DNA of 64,000 nucleotides from Chaenocephalus aceratus (Eukaryota; Chordata; Actinopteri; Perciformes; Channichthyidae), in contig JAMFTG010000267.1 of the NCBI GenBank assembly GCA_023974075.1, forward strand, positions 1 to 64,000. Reading direction: 5' to 3'. The notes beneath the pieces were generated by a model. It did no database searches. It worked only from the letters and a program-made list of their open reading frames with translations, and was not told the DNA's origin. Of the stretch, positions 15,239 through 30,100 are shown piece by piece (within the stretch, counting starts at the first letter, position 1; each line of letters opens with the position of its first letter). The position numbers and the translations under genes are program-made.

Positions 15239-17444
15239 GTTTTCTTCTGTTTCTTTACTATTCTCTACCAGGTAAGCCATTAAGAAAACAGAAAGTCCTA
15301 TGCGGATGTGACTTGGTTCACATCCGATGTGTCCTTGAGCAAGACACTTTAGCACAAATCGCTCCCGTAGGCATGTCTACGGTATTGAAGTGTTTTGTAC
15401 ATTAATATGTTTCAAATGTTCATCTCTACTCACAAAATGTCAGACAGGGAATTTGTCATTTGCCAACGTTTGCACTAAGTAAGTATTGGAGAATAGGGTT
15501 TGTTTTCTTCTGTTTCTTTACCTATTCTCTACCAGGTAAGCCATTAAGAAAACAGAAAGTCCTATACGGATATGACTTTGGGTCACATCCGCATAGGACT
15601 TTGGCTCACATGCCGATGTGTCCTTGAGCAAGACACTTCAGGACAAATCGCTCCCTTAGGCATGTCTACGGTATTGAAGTGTTTGTACATTAATATGTTT
15701 CAAATGTTCATCTCTACTCACAAAATGTCAGACAGGGAATTTATCATTTGCCAATGTTTGCACTAAGTAAGTAATGGAGAATAGGGTTTGTTTTCTTCTG
15801 TTTTCTTTACCTATTCTCTACCAGGTAAGCCATTAAGAAAACAGAAAGTCCTATACGGGATGTGACTTTGGGTCACATGCCAATGTGTCCTTGAGCAAGA
15901 CACTTTAGGACAAATCGCTCCCGTAGTCATGACTACGGTATTGAAGTGTTTGTAACGTAATATATATATTTTTTGTTTTCTTCTGTTTCTTTACCTATTC
16001 TCTACCAGGTAAGCCATTAAGAAAACAGAAAGTCCTATGCGGATATGACTTTGGGTCACATGCCGATGTGGTCCTTGAGCAAGACCTTTAGGACAAATCG
16101 CTCCCGTAGTCATGACTACGGTATTGAAGTGTTTGTAACGTAATATATATATTTTTGTTTTCTTCTGTTTCTTTACCTATTCTCTACCAGGTAAGCCATT
16201 AAGAAAACAGAAAGTCCTATACGGATATGACTTTGGGTCACATCCGCATAGGACTTTGGGTCACATGCCAATGTGTCCTTGAGCAAGACACCTTAGCACA
16301 AATCGCTCCCGTAGTCATGTCTATGGTATTGAAGTGTTTGTAACGTAATATATATATTTTTGTTTTCTTCTGTTTCTCTACCTACTCTCTGGCAGATAGT
16401 TCATTAAGAAAACAGAAATCAATTGGCGGATGTTGCCTTCTTGAGACGTGACCATCTCTACTCACAAAATGTGAGAAAGGGAATTTATCATGTGCCAACG
16501 TTTGCACTAAGTAAGTAATGGAGAATAGGGTTTGTTTTCTTCTGTTTCTTTACCTATTCTCTACCAGGTAAGCCATTAAGAAAACAGAAAGTCCTATGCG
16601 GATGTGACTTTGGTTCACATCCGATGTGTCCTTGAGCAAGACACTTTAGCACAAATCGCTCCCGTAGGCATGTCTACGGTATTGAAGTGTTTGTAACGTA
16701 ATATATATATTTTTGTTTTCTTCTGTTTCTCTACCTACTCTCTGGCAGATAGTTCATTAAGAAAACAGAAATCATTGGCGGATGTTGCCTTCTTGAGACG
16801 TGACCATCTCTACTCACAAAATGTGAGAAAGGGAATTTATCATGTGCCAACGTTTGCACTAAGTAAGTAATGGAGAATAGGGTTTGTTTTCTTCTGTTTC
16901 TTTACCTATTCTCTACCAGGTAAGCCATTAAGAAAACAGAAAGTCCTATGCGGATATGACTTTGGGTCACATGCCGATGTGTCCTTGAGCAAGACACTTT
17001 AGGACAAATCGCTCCCGTAGTCATGACTACGGTATTGAAGTGTTTGTAACGTAATATATATATTTTTGTTTTCTTCTGTTTCTTTACCTATTCTCTACCA
17101 GGTAAGCCATTAAGAAAACAGAAAGTCCTATACGGATATGACTTTGGGTCACATCCGCATAGGACTTTGGGTCACATGCCAATGTGTCCTTGAGCAAGAC
17201 ACCTTAGCACAAATCGCTCCCGTAGTCATGTCTATGGTATTGAAGTGTTTGTAACGTAATATATGTATTTTTGTTTTTCTTCTGTTTCTCTACCTACTCT
17301 CTGGCAGATAGTTCATTAAGAAAACAGAAATCATTGGCGGATGTTGCCTTCTTGAGACGTGACCATCTCTACTCACAAAATGTGAGAAAGGGAATTTATC
17401 ATGTGCCAACGTTTGCACTAAGTAAGTAATGGAGAATAGGGTTT
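15239..17444 (+). repeat. Segment ED-D-A'-A-B-C-E-C-A-B-C
   Basis: ED 15239, D 15502, A' 15790, A 15975, B 16157, C 16362, E 16534, C 16715, A 16886, B 17068, C 17273. Matches 38,004-40,205. Confidence 0.88.
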
Positions 17445-20400
17445 GTTTTCTTCTGTTTCTTTACCTATTCTCTACCAGGTAAGCCATTAAGAAAACAGAA
17501 AGTCCTATACGGATATGACTTTGGGTCACATGCGCATAGGACTTTGGCTCACATGCCGATGTGTCCTTGAGCAAGACACTTCAGGACAAATCGCTCCCTT
17601 AGGCATGTCTACGGTATTGAAGTGTTTGTACATTAATATGTTTCAAATGTTCATCTCTACTCACAAAATGTCAGACAGGGAATTTATCATTTGCCAATGT
17701 TTGCACTAAGTAAGTAATGGAGAATAGGGTTTGTTTTCTTCTGTTTCTTTACCTATTCTCTACCAGGTAAGCCATTAAGAAAACAGAAAGTCCTATACGG
17801 ATGTGACTTTGGGTCACATGCCGATGTGTCCTTGAGCAAGACACTTTAGGACAAATCGCTCCCGTAGTCATGACTATGGTATTGAAGTGTTTGTAACGTA
17901 ATATATATATTTTTGTTTTCTTCTGTTTTCTTTACCTATTCTCTACCAGGTAAGCCATTAAGAAAACAGAAAGTCCTATACGGATATGACTTTGGGTCAC
18001 ATCCGCATAGGACTTTGGGTCACATGCCAATGTGTCCTTGAGCAAGACACCTTAGCACAAATCGCTCCCGTAGTCATGTCTATGGTATTGAAGTGTTGTA
18101 ACGTAATATATATATTTTTGTTTTCTTCTGTTTCTCTACCTACTCTCTGGCAGATAGTTCATTAAGAAACAGAAATCATTGGCGGATGTTGCCTTCTTGA
18201 GACGTGACCATCTCTACTCACAAAATGTGAGAAAGGGAATTTATCATGTGCCAACGTTTGCACTAAGTAAGTAATGAGAATAGGGTTTGTTTTCTTCTGT
18301 TTCTTTACCTATTCTCTACCAGGTAAGCCATTAAGAAAACAGAAAGTCCTATACGGATATGACTTTGGGTCACATCCGCATAGGACTTTGGGTCACATGC
18401 CAATGTGTCTTGAGCAAGACACCTTAGCACAAATCGCTCCCGTAGTCATGTCTATGGTATTGAAGTGTTTGTAACGTATATATATATTTTTGTTTTCTTC
18501 TGTTTCTCTACTACTACTCCTGGCAGATAGTTCATTAAGAAAACAGAAATCATTGGCGGATGTTGCCTTCTTGAGACGTGACCATCTCTACTCACAAAAT
18601 GTGAGAAAGGGAATTTATCATGTGCCAACGTTTGCACTAAGTAAGTAATGGAGAATAGGGTTTGTTTTCTTCTGTTTCTTTACCTATTCTCTACCAGGTA
18701 AGCCATTAAGAAAACAGAAAGTCCTATGCGGATATGACTTTGGGTCACATCCGCATAGGACTTTGGCTCACATGCCGATGTGTCCTTGAGCAAGACACTT
18801 CAGGACAAATCGCTCCCTTAGGCATGTCTACGGTATTGAAGTGTTTGTACATTATATGTTTCAAATGTTCATCTCTACTCACAAAAAATGTCAGACAGGG
18901 AATTTATCATTTGCCAATGTTTGCACTAAGTAAGTAATGGAGAATAGGGTTTGTTTTCTTCTGTTTCTTTACCTATTCTCTACCAGGTAAGCCATTAAGA
19001 AAACAGAAAGTCCTATACGGATGTGACTTTGGGTCACATGCCGATGTGTCCTTGAGCAAGACACTTTAGGACAAATCGCTCCCGTAGTCATGACTACGGT
19101 ATTGAAGTGTTTGTAACGTAATATATATATTTTTGTTTTCTTCTGTTTTCTTTACCTATTCTCTACCAGGTAAGCCATTAAGAAAACAGAAAGTCCTATG
19201 CGGATATGACTTTGGGTCACATGCCGATGTGTCCTTGAGCAAGACACTTTAGGACAAATCGCTCCCGTAGTCATGACTACGGTATTGAAGTGTTTGTAAC
19301 GTAATATATATATTTTTGTTTTTCTTCTGTTTCTTTACCTATTCTCTACCAGGTAAAGCCATTAAGAAAACAGAAAGTCCTATATGGATATGACTTTGGG
19401 TCACATCCGCATAGGACTTTGGGTCACATGCCAATGTGTCCTTGAGCAAGACACCTTAGCACAAATCGCTCCCGTAGTCATGTCTATGGTATTGAAGTGT
19501 TTGTAACGTAATATATATATTTTTGTTTTTCTTCTGTTTCTCTACCTACTCTCTGGCAGATAGTTTCATTAAAGAAAACAGAAATCATTGGCGGATGTTG
19601 CCTTCTTGAGACGTGACCATCTCTACTCACAAATGTGAGAAAGGGAATTTATCATGTGCCAACGTTTGCACTAAGTAAGTAATGGAGAATAGGGTTTTGT
19701 TTTCTTTCTGTTTCTTTACCTATTCTCTACCAGGTAAGCCATTAAGAAACAGAAAGTCCTATGCGGATGTGACTTTGGTTCACATCCGATGTGTCCTTGA
19801 GCAAGACACTTTAGCACAAATCGCTCCCGTAGGCATGTCTACGGTATTGAAGTGTTTGTAACGTAATATATATTTTTGTTTTCTTCTGTTTCTCTACCTA
19901 CTCTCTGGCAGATAGTTCATTAAGAAAACAGAAATCATTGGCGGATGTTGCCTTCTTGAGACGTGACCATCTCTACTCACAAAATGTTGAGAAGGGAATT
20001 TATCATGTGCCAACGTTTGCACTAAGTAAGTATGGAGAATAGGGTTTGTTTTCTCTGTTTCTTTACCTATTCTCTACCAGGTAAGCCATTAAGAAAACAG
20101 AAAGTCCTATGCGGATATGACTTTGGGTCACATGCCGATGTGTCCTTGAGCAAGACATTTAGGACAAATCGCTCCGTAGTCATGACTACGGTATTGAAGT
20201 GTTTTGTAACGTAATATATATATTTTTGTTTTCTTCTGTTTCTCTACCTATTCTCTACCAGGTAAGCCATTAAGAAAACAGAAAGTCCTATACGGATATG
20301 ACTTTGGGTCACATCCGCATAGACTTTGGGTCACATGCCAATGTGTCCTTGAGCAAGACACCTTAGCACAAATCGCTCCCGTAGTCATGTCTATGGTATT

Positions 20401-22952
20401 GAAGTGTTTGTAACGTAATATATATATTTTTGTTTTCTTCTGTTTTCTCTACCTACTCTCTGGCAGATAGTTCATTAAGAAAACAGAAATCATTGCGGAT
20501 GTTGCCTTCTTGAGACGTGACCATCTCTACTCACAAATGTGAGAAAGGGAATTTATCATGTGCCAACGTTGCACTAAGTAAGTAATGGAGAATAGGGTTG
20601 TTTTCTTCTGTTTCTTTACCTATTCTCTACCAGGTAAGCCATTAAGAAAACAGAAAGTCCTATGCGGATATGACTTTGGGTCACATGCCGATGTGTCCTT
20701 GAGCAAGACACTTTAGGACAAATCGCTCTTAGTCATGACTACGGTATTGAAGTGTTTGTAACGTATATATATATTTTTGTTTTCTTCTGTTTCTTTACCT
20801 ATTCTCTACCAGGTAAGCCATTAAGAAAACAGAAAGTCCTATACGGATATGACTTTGGGTCACATCCGCATAGGACTTTGGCTCACATGCCGATGTGTCC
20901 TTGAGCAAGACACCTTAGCACAAATCGCTCCCGTAGTCATGTCTAGGTATTGAGAGTGTTTGTAACGTAATTATATATTTTTGTTTTCTTCTGTTTCTCT
21001 ACCTACTCTCTGGCAGATAGTTCATTAAGAAAACAGAAATCATTGGCGGATGTTGCCTTCTTGAGACGTGACCATCTCTACTCACAAAATGTGAGAAAGG
21101 GAATTTATCATGTGCCAACGTTTGCACTAAGTAGTAATGGAGAATAGGGTTTGTTTTCTTCTGTTTCTTTACCTATTCTCTACCAGGTAAGCCATTAAGA
21201 AAACAGAAAGTCCTATGCGGATGTGACTTTGGTTCACATCCGATGTGTCCTTGAGCAAGACACTTAGCAAATCGCTCCCGTAGTCATGTCTACGGTATTG
21301 AAGTGTTTGTAACGTAATATATATTATTTTTGTTTTCTTCTGTTTCTCTACCTACTCTCTGGCAGATAGTTCATTAGAAAACAGAAATCATTGGCGGATG
21401 TTGCCTTCTTGAGACGTGACCATCTCTACTCACAAAATGTGAGAAAGGGAATTTATCATGTGCCAACGTTTGCACTAGTAAGTAATGGAGAATAGGGTTT
21501 GTGTTTTCTTCTGTTTTTCTTTACCTATTCTCTACCAGGTAAGCCATTAAGAAACAGAAAAGTCCTATGGGATATGACTTTGGTCACATGCCGATGTGTC
21601 CTTGAGCAAGACACTTTAGGACAAATCGCTCCCGTAGTCTGACTACGGTATTGAAGTGTTGTAACGTAATATATATTTTGTTTTTTCTTCTGTTTCTTTA
21701 CCTATTCTCTACCAGGTAAGCCATTAAGAAAACAGAAAGTCCTATACGGATATGACTTTGGGTCACATCCGCATAGGACTTTGGGTCACATGCCAATGTG
21801 TCCTTGAGCAAGACACCTTAGCACAAATCGCTCCCGTAGTCATGTCTATGGTATTGAAGTGTTTGTAACTTAATATATGTTTTGTTTTCTTCTGTTTCTC
21901 TACCTACTCTCTGGCAGATAGTCATTAAGAAAACAGAAATCATTGGCGGATGTTGCCTTCTTGAGACGTGACCATCTCTACTCACAAATGTGAGAAGGGA
22001 ATTTATCATGTGCCAACGTTTGCACTAAGTAAGTAATGGAGAATAGGGTTTGTTTTCTTCTGTTTCTTTACCTATTCTCTACCAGGTAAGCCATTAAAAA
22101 ACAGAAAGTCCTATGCGGATGTGATTTGGTTCACATCCGATGTGTCCTTGAGCAAGACACTTTAGCACACAATCGCTCCCGTAGGCATGTCTACGGTATT
22201 GAAGTGTTGTAACGTAATACATATATTTTTGTTTTCTTCTGTTTCTCTACCTACTCTCTGGCAGATAGTTCATTAAGAAAACAGAAATCATTGGCGGATG
22301 TTGCCTTCTTGAGACGTGACCATCTCTACTCACAAAATGGAGAAGGGAAAATTTATCATGTGCCAACGTTTGCACTAAGTAAGTAATGGAGAATAGGGTT
22401 TGTTTTCTTCTGTTTCTTTACCTATTCTCTACCAGGTAAGCCATTAAGAAACAGAAAGTCCTATGCGGATATGACTTTGGGTCACATGCCGATGTGTCCT
22501 TGAGCAAGACACTTTAGGACAAATCGCTCCCGTAGTCATGACTACGGTATTGAAGTGTTTGTAACGTAATATATATTTTTGTTTTCTTTGTTTCTTTACT
22601 ATCTCTCTACCAGGTAAGCCATTAAGAAAAAACAGAAAGTCCTATACGGATATGACTTTGGGTCACATCGCATAGGACTTTGGGTCACATGCCAATGTGT
22701 CCTTGAGCAAGACACCTTAGCACAAATCGCTCCCGTAGTCTGTATGGTATTGAAGTGTTTGTAACGTAATATATGTATTTTTTGTTTTCTTCTGTTTCTC
22801 TACCTATCTCTGGCAGATAGTTCATTAAGAAAACAGAAATCATTGGCGGATGTTGCCTTCTTGAGACGTGACCATCTCTACTCACAAAATGTGAGAAAGG
22901 GAATTTATCATGTGCCAACGTTGCACTAAGTAAGTAATGGAGAATAGGGTTT
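17445..22952 (+). repeat. First 5.5 kb of long HOR copy 1
   Basis: D 17445, A' 17733, B 17915, C 18120, B 18289, C 18492, D 18664, A' 18953, A 19135, B 19318 (tatatgg), C 19525, E 19699, C 19878, A 20048, B 20228, C 20432, A 20600, B* 20779, C 20983, E* 21153, C 21332, A 21503, B 21680, C 21884, E 22052, C 22231, A 22402, B 22581, C 22784. Indels become dense from about 20 kb. Confidence 0.87.
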
Positions 22953-25900
22953 GTTTTCTTCTGTTTCTTTACCTATCTCTACCAGGTAAGCCATTAAGAA
23001 ACAGAAGTCCTATACGGATATGACTTTGGGTCCATGCGCATAGGCTTTGGCTCACATGCCGATGTGTCCTTGAGCAAGACACTTCAGGACAAATCGCTCC
23101 CTTAGGCATGTCTACGGTATTGAAGTGTTTGTACATTAATGTTTCAAATGTTCATCTCTACTCACAAAATGTCAGACAGGGAATTTATCATTTGCCAATG
23201 TTTGCACTAAGTAAGTAATGGAGAATAGGGTTTGTTTTCTTCTGTTTCTTTACCTATTCTCTACCAGGTAAGCCATTAAGAAAACAGAAAGTCCTATACG
23301 GATGTGACTTTGGGTCACATGCCGATGTGTCCTTGAGCAAGACACTTTAGGACAAATCGCTCCCGTAGTCATGACTACGGTATTGAAGTGTTTGTAACGT
23401 AATATATAATTTTGTTTTTTCTTCTGTTTTTTACCTATTCTCTACCAGGTAAGCCATTAAGAAAACAGAAAGTCCATACGGATATGACTTTGGGTCACAT
23501 CCGCATAGGACTTTGGGTCACATGCCAATGTGTCCTTGAGCAAGACACCTTAGCACAAATCGCTCCCGTAGTCATGTCTATGGTATTGAAGTGTTTGTAA
23601 CGTAATATATATTTTTGTTTTCTTCTGTTTCTCTACCTACTCTCTGGCAGATAGTTCATTAAGAAAACAGAAATCATTGGCGGATGTTGCCTTCTTGAGA
23701 CGTGACCATCTCTACTCACAAAATGTGAGAAAGGGAATTTATCATGTGCCAACGTTTGCACTAAGTAAGTAATGGAGAATAGGGTTTGTTTTCTTCTGTT
23801 TCTTTACCTATTCTCTACCAGGTAAGCCATTAAGAAAACAGAAAGTCCTATGCGGATATGACTTTGGGTCACATGCCGATGTGTCCTTGAGCAAGACACT
23901 TTAGGACAAATCGCTCCCGTAGTCATGACTACGGTATTGAAGTGTTTGTAACGTAATATATATATTTTTGTTTTCTTCTGTTTCTTTACCTATTCTCTAC
24001 CAGGTAAGCCATTAAGAAAACAGAAAGTCCTATACGGATATGACTTTGGGTCACATCCGCATAGGACTTTGGGTCACATGCCAATGTGTCCTTGAGCAAG
24101 ACACCTTAGCACAAATCGCTCCCGTAGTCATGTCTATGGTATTGAAGTGTTTGTAACGTAATATATTATTTTTGTTTTCTTCTGTTTCTCTACCTACTCT
24201 CTGGCAGATAGTTCATTAAGAAAACAGAAATCATTGGCGGATGTTGCCTTCTTGAGACGTGACCATCTCTACTCACAAATGTGAGAAAGGGAATTTATCA
24301 TGTGCCAACGTTTGCACTAAGTAAGTAATGGAGAATAGGGTTTGTTTTCTCTGTTTCTTTACCTATTCTACCAGGTAAGCCATTAAGAAAACAGAAAGTC
24401 CATAGGATATGCTTGGTCACATGCGATGGACTTTGGTCACATCCGATGTGTCCTTGAGCAAGACACTTCAGGACAAATCGCTCCCTTAGGCATGTCTACG
24501 GTATTGAAGTGTTTGTACATTAATATGTTTCAAATGTTCATCTCTACTCACAAAATGTCAGACAGGGAATTTATCATTTGCCAATGTTTGCACTAAGTAA
24601 GTAATGGAGAATAGGGTTTGTTTTCTTCTGTTTCTTTACCTATTCTCTACCAGGTAAGCCATTAAGAAAACAGAAAGTCCTATACGGATGTGACTTTGGG
24701 TCACATGCCGATGTGTCCTTGAGCAAGACACTTTAGGACAAATCGCTCCCGTAGTCATGACTACGGTATTGAAGTGTTTGTAACGTAATATATATATTTT
24801 GTTTTCTTCTGTTTCTTTACCTATCTCTACCAGGTAAGCCATTAAGAAAACAGAAAGTCCTATACGGATATGACTTGGGTCACATCCGCAATAAGGACTT
24901 TGGGTCACATGCCAATGTGTCCTTGAGCAAGACACCTTAGCACACCTCGCTCCCGTAGTCTGTCTATGTATTGAAGTGTTTGTTTAACGTAATATATATT
25001 TTTGTTTTTTCTGTTTCTCTACCTACTCTCTGGCAGAATAGTTCATTAAGAAAAAAACAGATCATTGGCGGATGTTGCTTCTTGGACGTGACCATCTCTA
25101 CTCACAAAATGTGAGAAAGGGAATTTCTCATGTGCCAACGTTTGCACTAAGTAAGTAATGGAGAATAGGGTTTGTTTTTCTTCTGTTTCTTTACCTATTC
25201 TCTACCAGGTAAGCCGTAAGAAAACAGAAAGTCCTATGCGGATTGACTTTGGTCACATGCCGATGTGTCCTTGAGCAAGACACTTTAGGACAAATCGCTC
25301 CCGTAGTCATGACTACGGTATTGAAGTGTTTGTAACGTAATATATATATTTTTGTTTCTTCTGTTTCGTTACCTATTCTCTACCAGGTAAGCCATTAAGA
25401 AAACAGAAAGTCCTATACGGATATGACTTTGGGTCACATCCGCATAGGACTTTGGGTCACATGCCAACTGTGTCCTTGAGCAAGACACCTAGCACAAATC
25501 GCTCCGTAGTCATGGTCTATGGTATTGAAGTGTTTGTAACGTAATATATATATTTTTGTTTTCTTCTGTTTCTCTACCTACTCTCTTGGCAGATAGTTCA
25601 TTAAGAAAACAGAAATCATTGGCGGATGTTGCCTTCTTGAGACGTGACCATCTCTACTCACAAAATGTGAGAAAGGGAATTTATCATGTGCCAACGTTTG
25701 CACTAAGTAAGTAATGGAGAATAGGGTTTGTTTTCTTCTGTTTCTTTACCTATTCTCTACCAGGTAAGCCATTAAGGAAAACAGAAAGTCCTATGCGGAT
25801 ATGACTTTGGGTCACATGCGATGTGTCCTTGAGCAAGGACACTTTAGGACAAATCGCTCCCGTAGTCATGACTACGGTTTATTGAAGTGTTTGTAACGTA

Positions 25901-27167
25901 ATATATATATTTTGTTTTCTTCTGTTTCTTTACCTATTCTCTACCAGGAAGCCATTAAGAAAACAGAAAGTCCTATACGGATTGACTTTGGGTCACATCC
26001 GATAGGACTTTGGCTCACATGCCGATGTGTCCTTGAGCAAGACACCTTAGCACAAATCGCTCCCGTAGTCATGTCTACGGTATTGAAGTGTTTGTAACGT
26101 AATTATATATTTTTGTTTTTCTGTTTCTTACCTACTCTCTGGCAGATAGTTCATTAAGAAAACAGAAATCATTGGCGGATGTTGCCTTCTTGAGACGTGA
26201 CCATCTCTACTCACAAAATGTGAGAAAGGGAATTTATCTGTGCCACGTTTGCACTAAGTAAGTAATGGAGAATAGGGTTGTTTTCTCTGTTCTTTACCTT
26301 TCTCTACCGGTAACCATTAAGAAAACAGAAAGTCCTATGCGGATGTGACTTTGGTTCATCCGATGTGTCCTTGAGCAGACACTTAGCACAAATCGCTCTC
26401 CCGTAGGCATGTCTACGGTATTGAGTGTTTGTAACGTATATTATATTTTTGTTTTCTTCTGTTTCTTACCTACTCTCTGGCAGATAGTTCATTAAGAAAA
26501 CAGAAATCATTGGCGGATGTTGCCTTCTTGAGACGTGACCATCTCTACTCACAAAATGTGAGAAAGGGAATTTATCATGTGCCAACGTTTGCACTAAGTA
26601 AGTAATGGAGAATAGGGTTTTTTCTTCTGTTTCTTTACCTATTCTCTACCAGGTAAGCCATTAAGAAAACAGAAAGTCCTATGCGGATATGACTTTGGGT
26701 CACATGCCGATGTGTCCTTGAGCAAGACACTTTAGGACAAATCGCTCCGTAGTCATGGACTACGGTATTGAGTGTTTGTAACGTAATATATATTTTTGTT
26801 TTCTTCTGTTTCTTTACCTATTCTCTACCAGGTAAGCCATTAAGAAAACAGAAAGTCCTATACGGATATGACTTTGGGTCACATCCGCATAGGACTTTGG
26901 GTCACTGCCAATGTGTCCTTGAGCAAGACACCTTAGCACAAATCGCTCCCGTAGTCATGTCTATGGTTGAAGTGTTTGTAACGTATATATGTATTTTGTT
27001 TTCTTCTGTTTCTCTACCTACTCTCTGGCAGATAGTTCATTAAGAAAACAGAAATCATTGGCGGATGTTGCCTTCTTGAGACGTGACCATCTCTACTCAC
27101 AAATGTGAGAAAGGGAATTTATCATGTGCCAACGTTTGCACTAAGTAAGTAATGGAGAATAGGGTTT
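22953..27167 (+). repeat. Error-rich segment with two D groups
   Basis: D 22953, A' 23234, B 23414, C 23617, A 23788, B 23970, C 24174, D 24344, A' 24620, B 24801, C 25004, A 25174, B 25354, C 25558, A 25730, B* 25914, C 26115, E 26280, C 26451, A 26621, B 26798, C 26998. The part from 24,344 is 2,824 bp against 2,873 in the clean copy at 47,146. Confidence 0.83.
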
Positions 27168-30100
27168 GTTTTCTTCTGTTTCTTTACCTATTCTCTACCA
27201 GGTAAGCCATTAAGAAAACAGAAAGTCCTATACGGATATGACTTGGGTCACATGCGCATAGGACTTTGGCTCACATGCCGAGTGTCCTTGAGCAAGACAC
27301 TTCAGACAAATCGCTCCCTTAGGCATGTCTACGGTATTGAAGTGTTTGTACATTAATATGTTTCAAATGTTCATCTCTACTCACAAAATGTCAGACAGGG
27401 AATTTATCATTTGCCAATGTTTGCACTAAGTAAGTAATGGAGAATAGGGTTTGTTTTCTTCTGTTTCTTTACCTATTCTTACCAGGTAAGCCATTAAGAA
27501 AACAGAAAGTCCTATGCGGATGACTTTGGGTCACATGCCGATGTGTCCTTGAGCAAGACACTTTAGGACAAATCGCTCCCGTAGTCATGACTACGGTTGA
27601 AGTGTTTGTAACGTAATATATATATTTTTGTTTTCTTCTGTTCTTTACCTATTCTCTACCAGGTAAGCCATTAAGAAAACAGAAAGTCCTATACGGATAT
27701 GACTTGGGTCACATCCGCATAGGACTTGGGTCACATGCCAATGTGTCCTTGAGCAAGACACCTTAGCACAAATCGCTCCCGTAGTCATGTCTATGGTATT
27801 GAAGTGTTTGTAACGTAATATATCTATTTTTGTTTTCTTCTGTTCTCTACCTACTCTCTGGCAGATAGTTCATTAAGAAAACAGAAATCATTGGCGATGT
27901 TGCCTTCTTGAGACGTGACCATCTCTACTCAAAATGTGAGAAAGGGAATTTATCATGTGCCAACGTTTGCACTAAGTAAGTAATGGAGAATAGGGTTTGT
28001 TTTCTTCTGTTTCTTTACCTATTCTCTACCAGGTAAGCCATTAAAAAAGCAGTCCTTACGGATATGACTTTGGGTCACATGCGCATAGGACTTTGGCTCA
28101 CATGCCGATGTGTCCTTGAGCAAGACACTTCAGGACAAATCGCTCCTTAGGCATGTCTACGGTATTGAAGTGTTTGTACATTAATATGTTTCAATGTTCA
28201 TCTCTACTCACAAAATGTCAGACAGGGAATTTATCATTTGCCAATGTTTGCACTAAGTAAGTAATGGAGAATAGGTTTGTTTTTCTGTTTCTTTACCTAT
28301 TCTCTACCAGGTAAGCATTAAGAAAACAGAAAGTCCTATACGGATGGACTTTGGGTCACATGCCGATGTGTCCTTGAGCAAGACACTTTAGGACAAATCG
28401 CTCCCGTAGTCATGACTACGGTATTGAAGTGTTTGAACGTAATATATATTTTTGTTTTCTTCTGTTTCTTTACCTATTCTCTACCAGGTAAGCCATTAAG
28501 AAAACAGAAAGTCCTATACGGATATGACTTGGGTCACATCCGCATAGGACTTTGGGTCACATGCCAATGTGTCCTTGAGCAAGACACCTTAGCACAATCG
28601 CTCCCAGTAGTCCTGTCTATGGTATTGAAGTGTTGTAACGTAATATATATATTTTTGTTTTCCTTCTGTTCTCTACCTACTCCTCTGGCAGATAGTTCAT
28701 TAAGAAAACAGAAATCATTGGCGGATGTTGCCTCTTGAGGACGTGACCATCTCTACTCACAAATGTGAGTAAAGGGAATTTATCATGTGCCAACGGTTGC
28801 ACTAAGTAAGTAATGGAGAATAGGGTTTGTTTTCTTCTGTTTCTTTACCTATTCTCTACCAGGTAAGCCATTAAGAAACAGAAAGTCCTATGCGGATATG
28901 ACTTTGGTCACATGCCGATGTGTCCTTGAGCAAGACACTTAGGACAAATCGCTCCCGTAGGTCATGACTACGGTATTGAAGTGTTTGTAACGTAATATAT
29001 ATATTTTTGTTTTCTTCTGTTTCTTTACCTATTCTCTACCAGGTAAGCCATTAAGAAAACAGAAAGTCCTATACGGATATGACTTTGGGTCACATCCGCA
29101 TAGGACTTTGGGTCACATGCCAATGTGTCCTTGAGCAAGACACCTTAGCACAAATCGCTCCCGTAGTCATGTCTATGGTATTGAAGTGTTTGTAACGTAA
29201 TATATATATTTTGTTTTCTTCTGTTTCTCTACCTACTCTCTGGCAGATAGTTCATTAAGAAAACAGAAATCATTGGCGGATGTTGCCTTCTTGAGACGTG
29301 ACCATCTCTACTCACAAAATGTGAGAAAGGGAATTTATCATGTGCCAACGTTTGCACTAAGTAAGTAATGGAGAATAGGGTTTGTTTTCTTCTGTTTCTT
29401 TACCTATTCTCTACCAGGTAAGCCATTAAGAAAACAGAAAGTCCTATGCGGATATGACTTTGGGTCACATGCCGATGTGTCCTTGAGCAAGACACTTTAG
29501 GACAAATCGCTCCCGTAGTCATGACTACGGTATTGAAGTGTTTGTAACGTAATATATATTTTTGTTTTCTTCTGTTTCTTTACCTATTCTCTACCAGGTA
29601 AGCCATTAAGAAAACAGAAAGTCCTATACGGATATGACTTTGGGTCACATCCGCATAGGACTTTGGGTCACATGCCAATGTGTCCTTGAGCAAGACACCT
29701 TAGCACAAATCGCTCCCGTAGTCATGTCTATGGTATTGAAGTGTTTGTAACGTAATATATATATTTTTGTTTTCTTCTGTTTCTCTACCTACTCTCTGGC
29801 AGATAGTTCATTAAGAAAACAGAAATCATTGGCGGATGTTGCCTTCTTGAGACGTGACCATCTCTACTCACAAAATGTGAGAAAGGGAATTTATCATGTG
29901 CCAACGTTTGCACTAAGTAAGTAATGGAGAATAGGGTTTGTTTTCTTCTGTTTCTTTACCTATTCTCTACCAGGTAAGCCATTAAGAAAACAGAAAGTCC
30001 TATGCGGATGTGACTTTGGTTCACATCCGATGTGTCCTTGAGCAAGACACTTAGCACAAATCGCTCCCGTAGGCATGTCTACGGTATTGAAGTGTTTGTA

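Larger units (their letters stand above)
4305..17444 (+). repeat. Short HOR copy, about 13.1 kb
   Basis: Begins at a D module and ends before the next matching D at 17,445. Its first 5.5 kb (4,305-9,844) has the same module order as 17,445-22,952 and 40,206-45,741, including the tatggt mark in A' (4,733) and the ctctacctattc mark in B (7,087). From 9,845 it continues with the order found at 32,606 in the long copy. It therefore lacks the block 22,953-32,605. Confidence 0.85.
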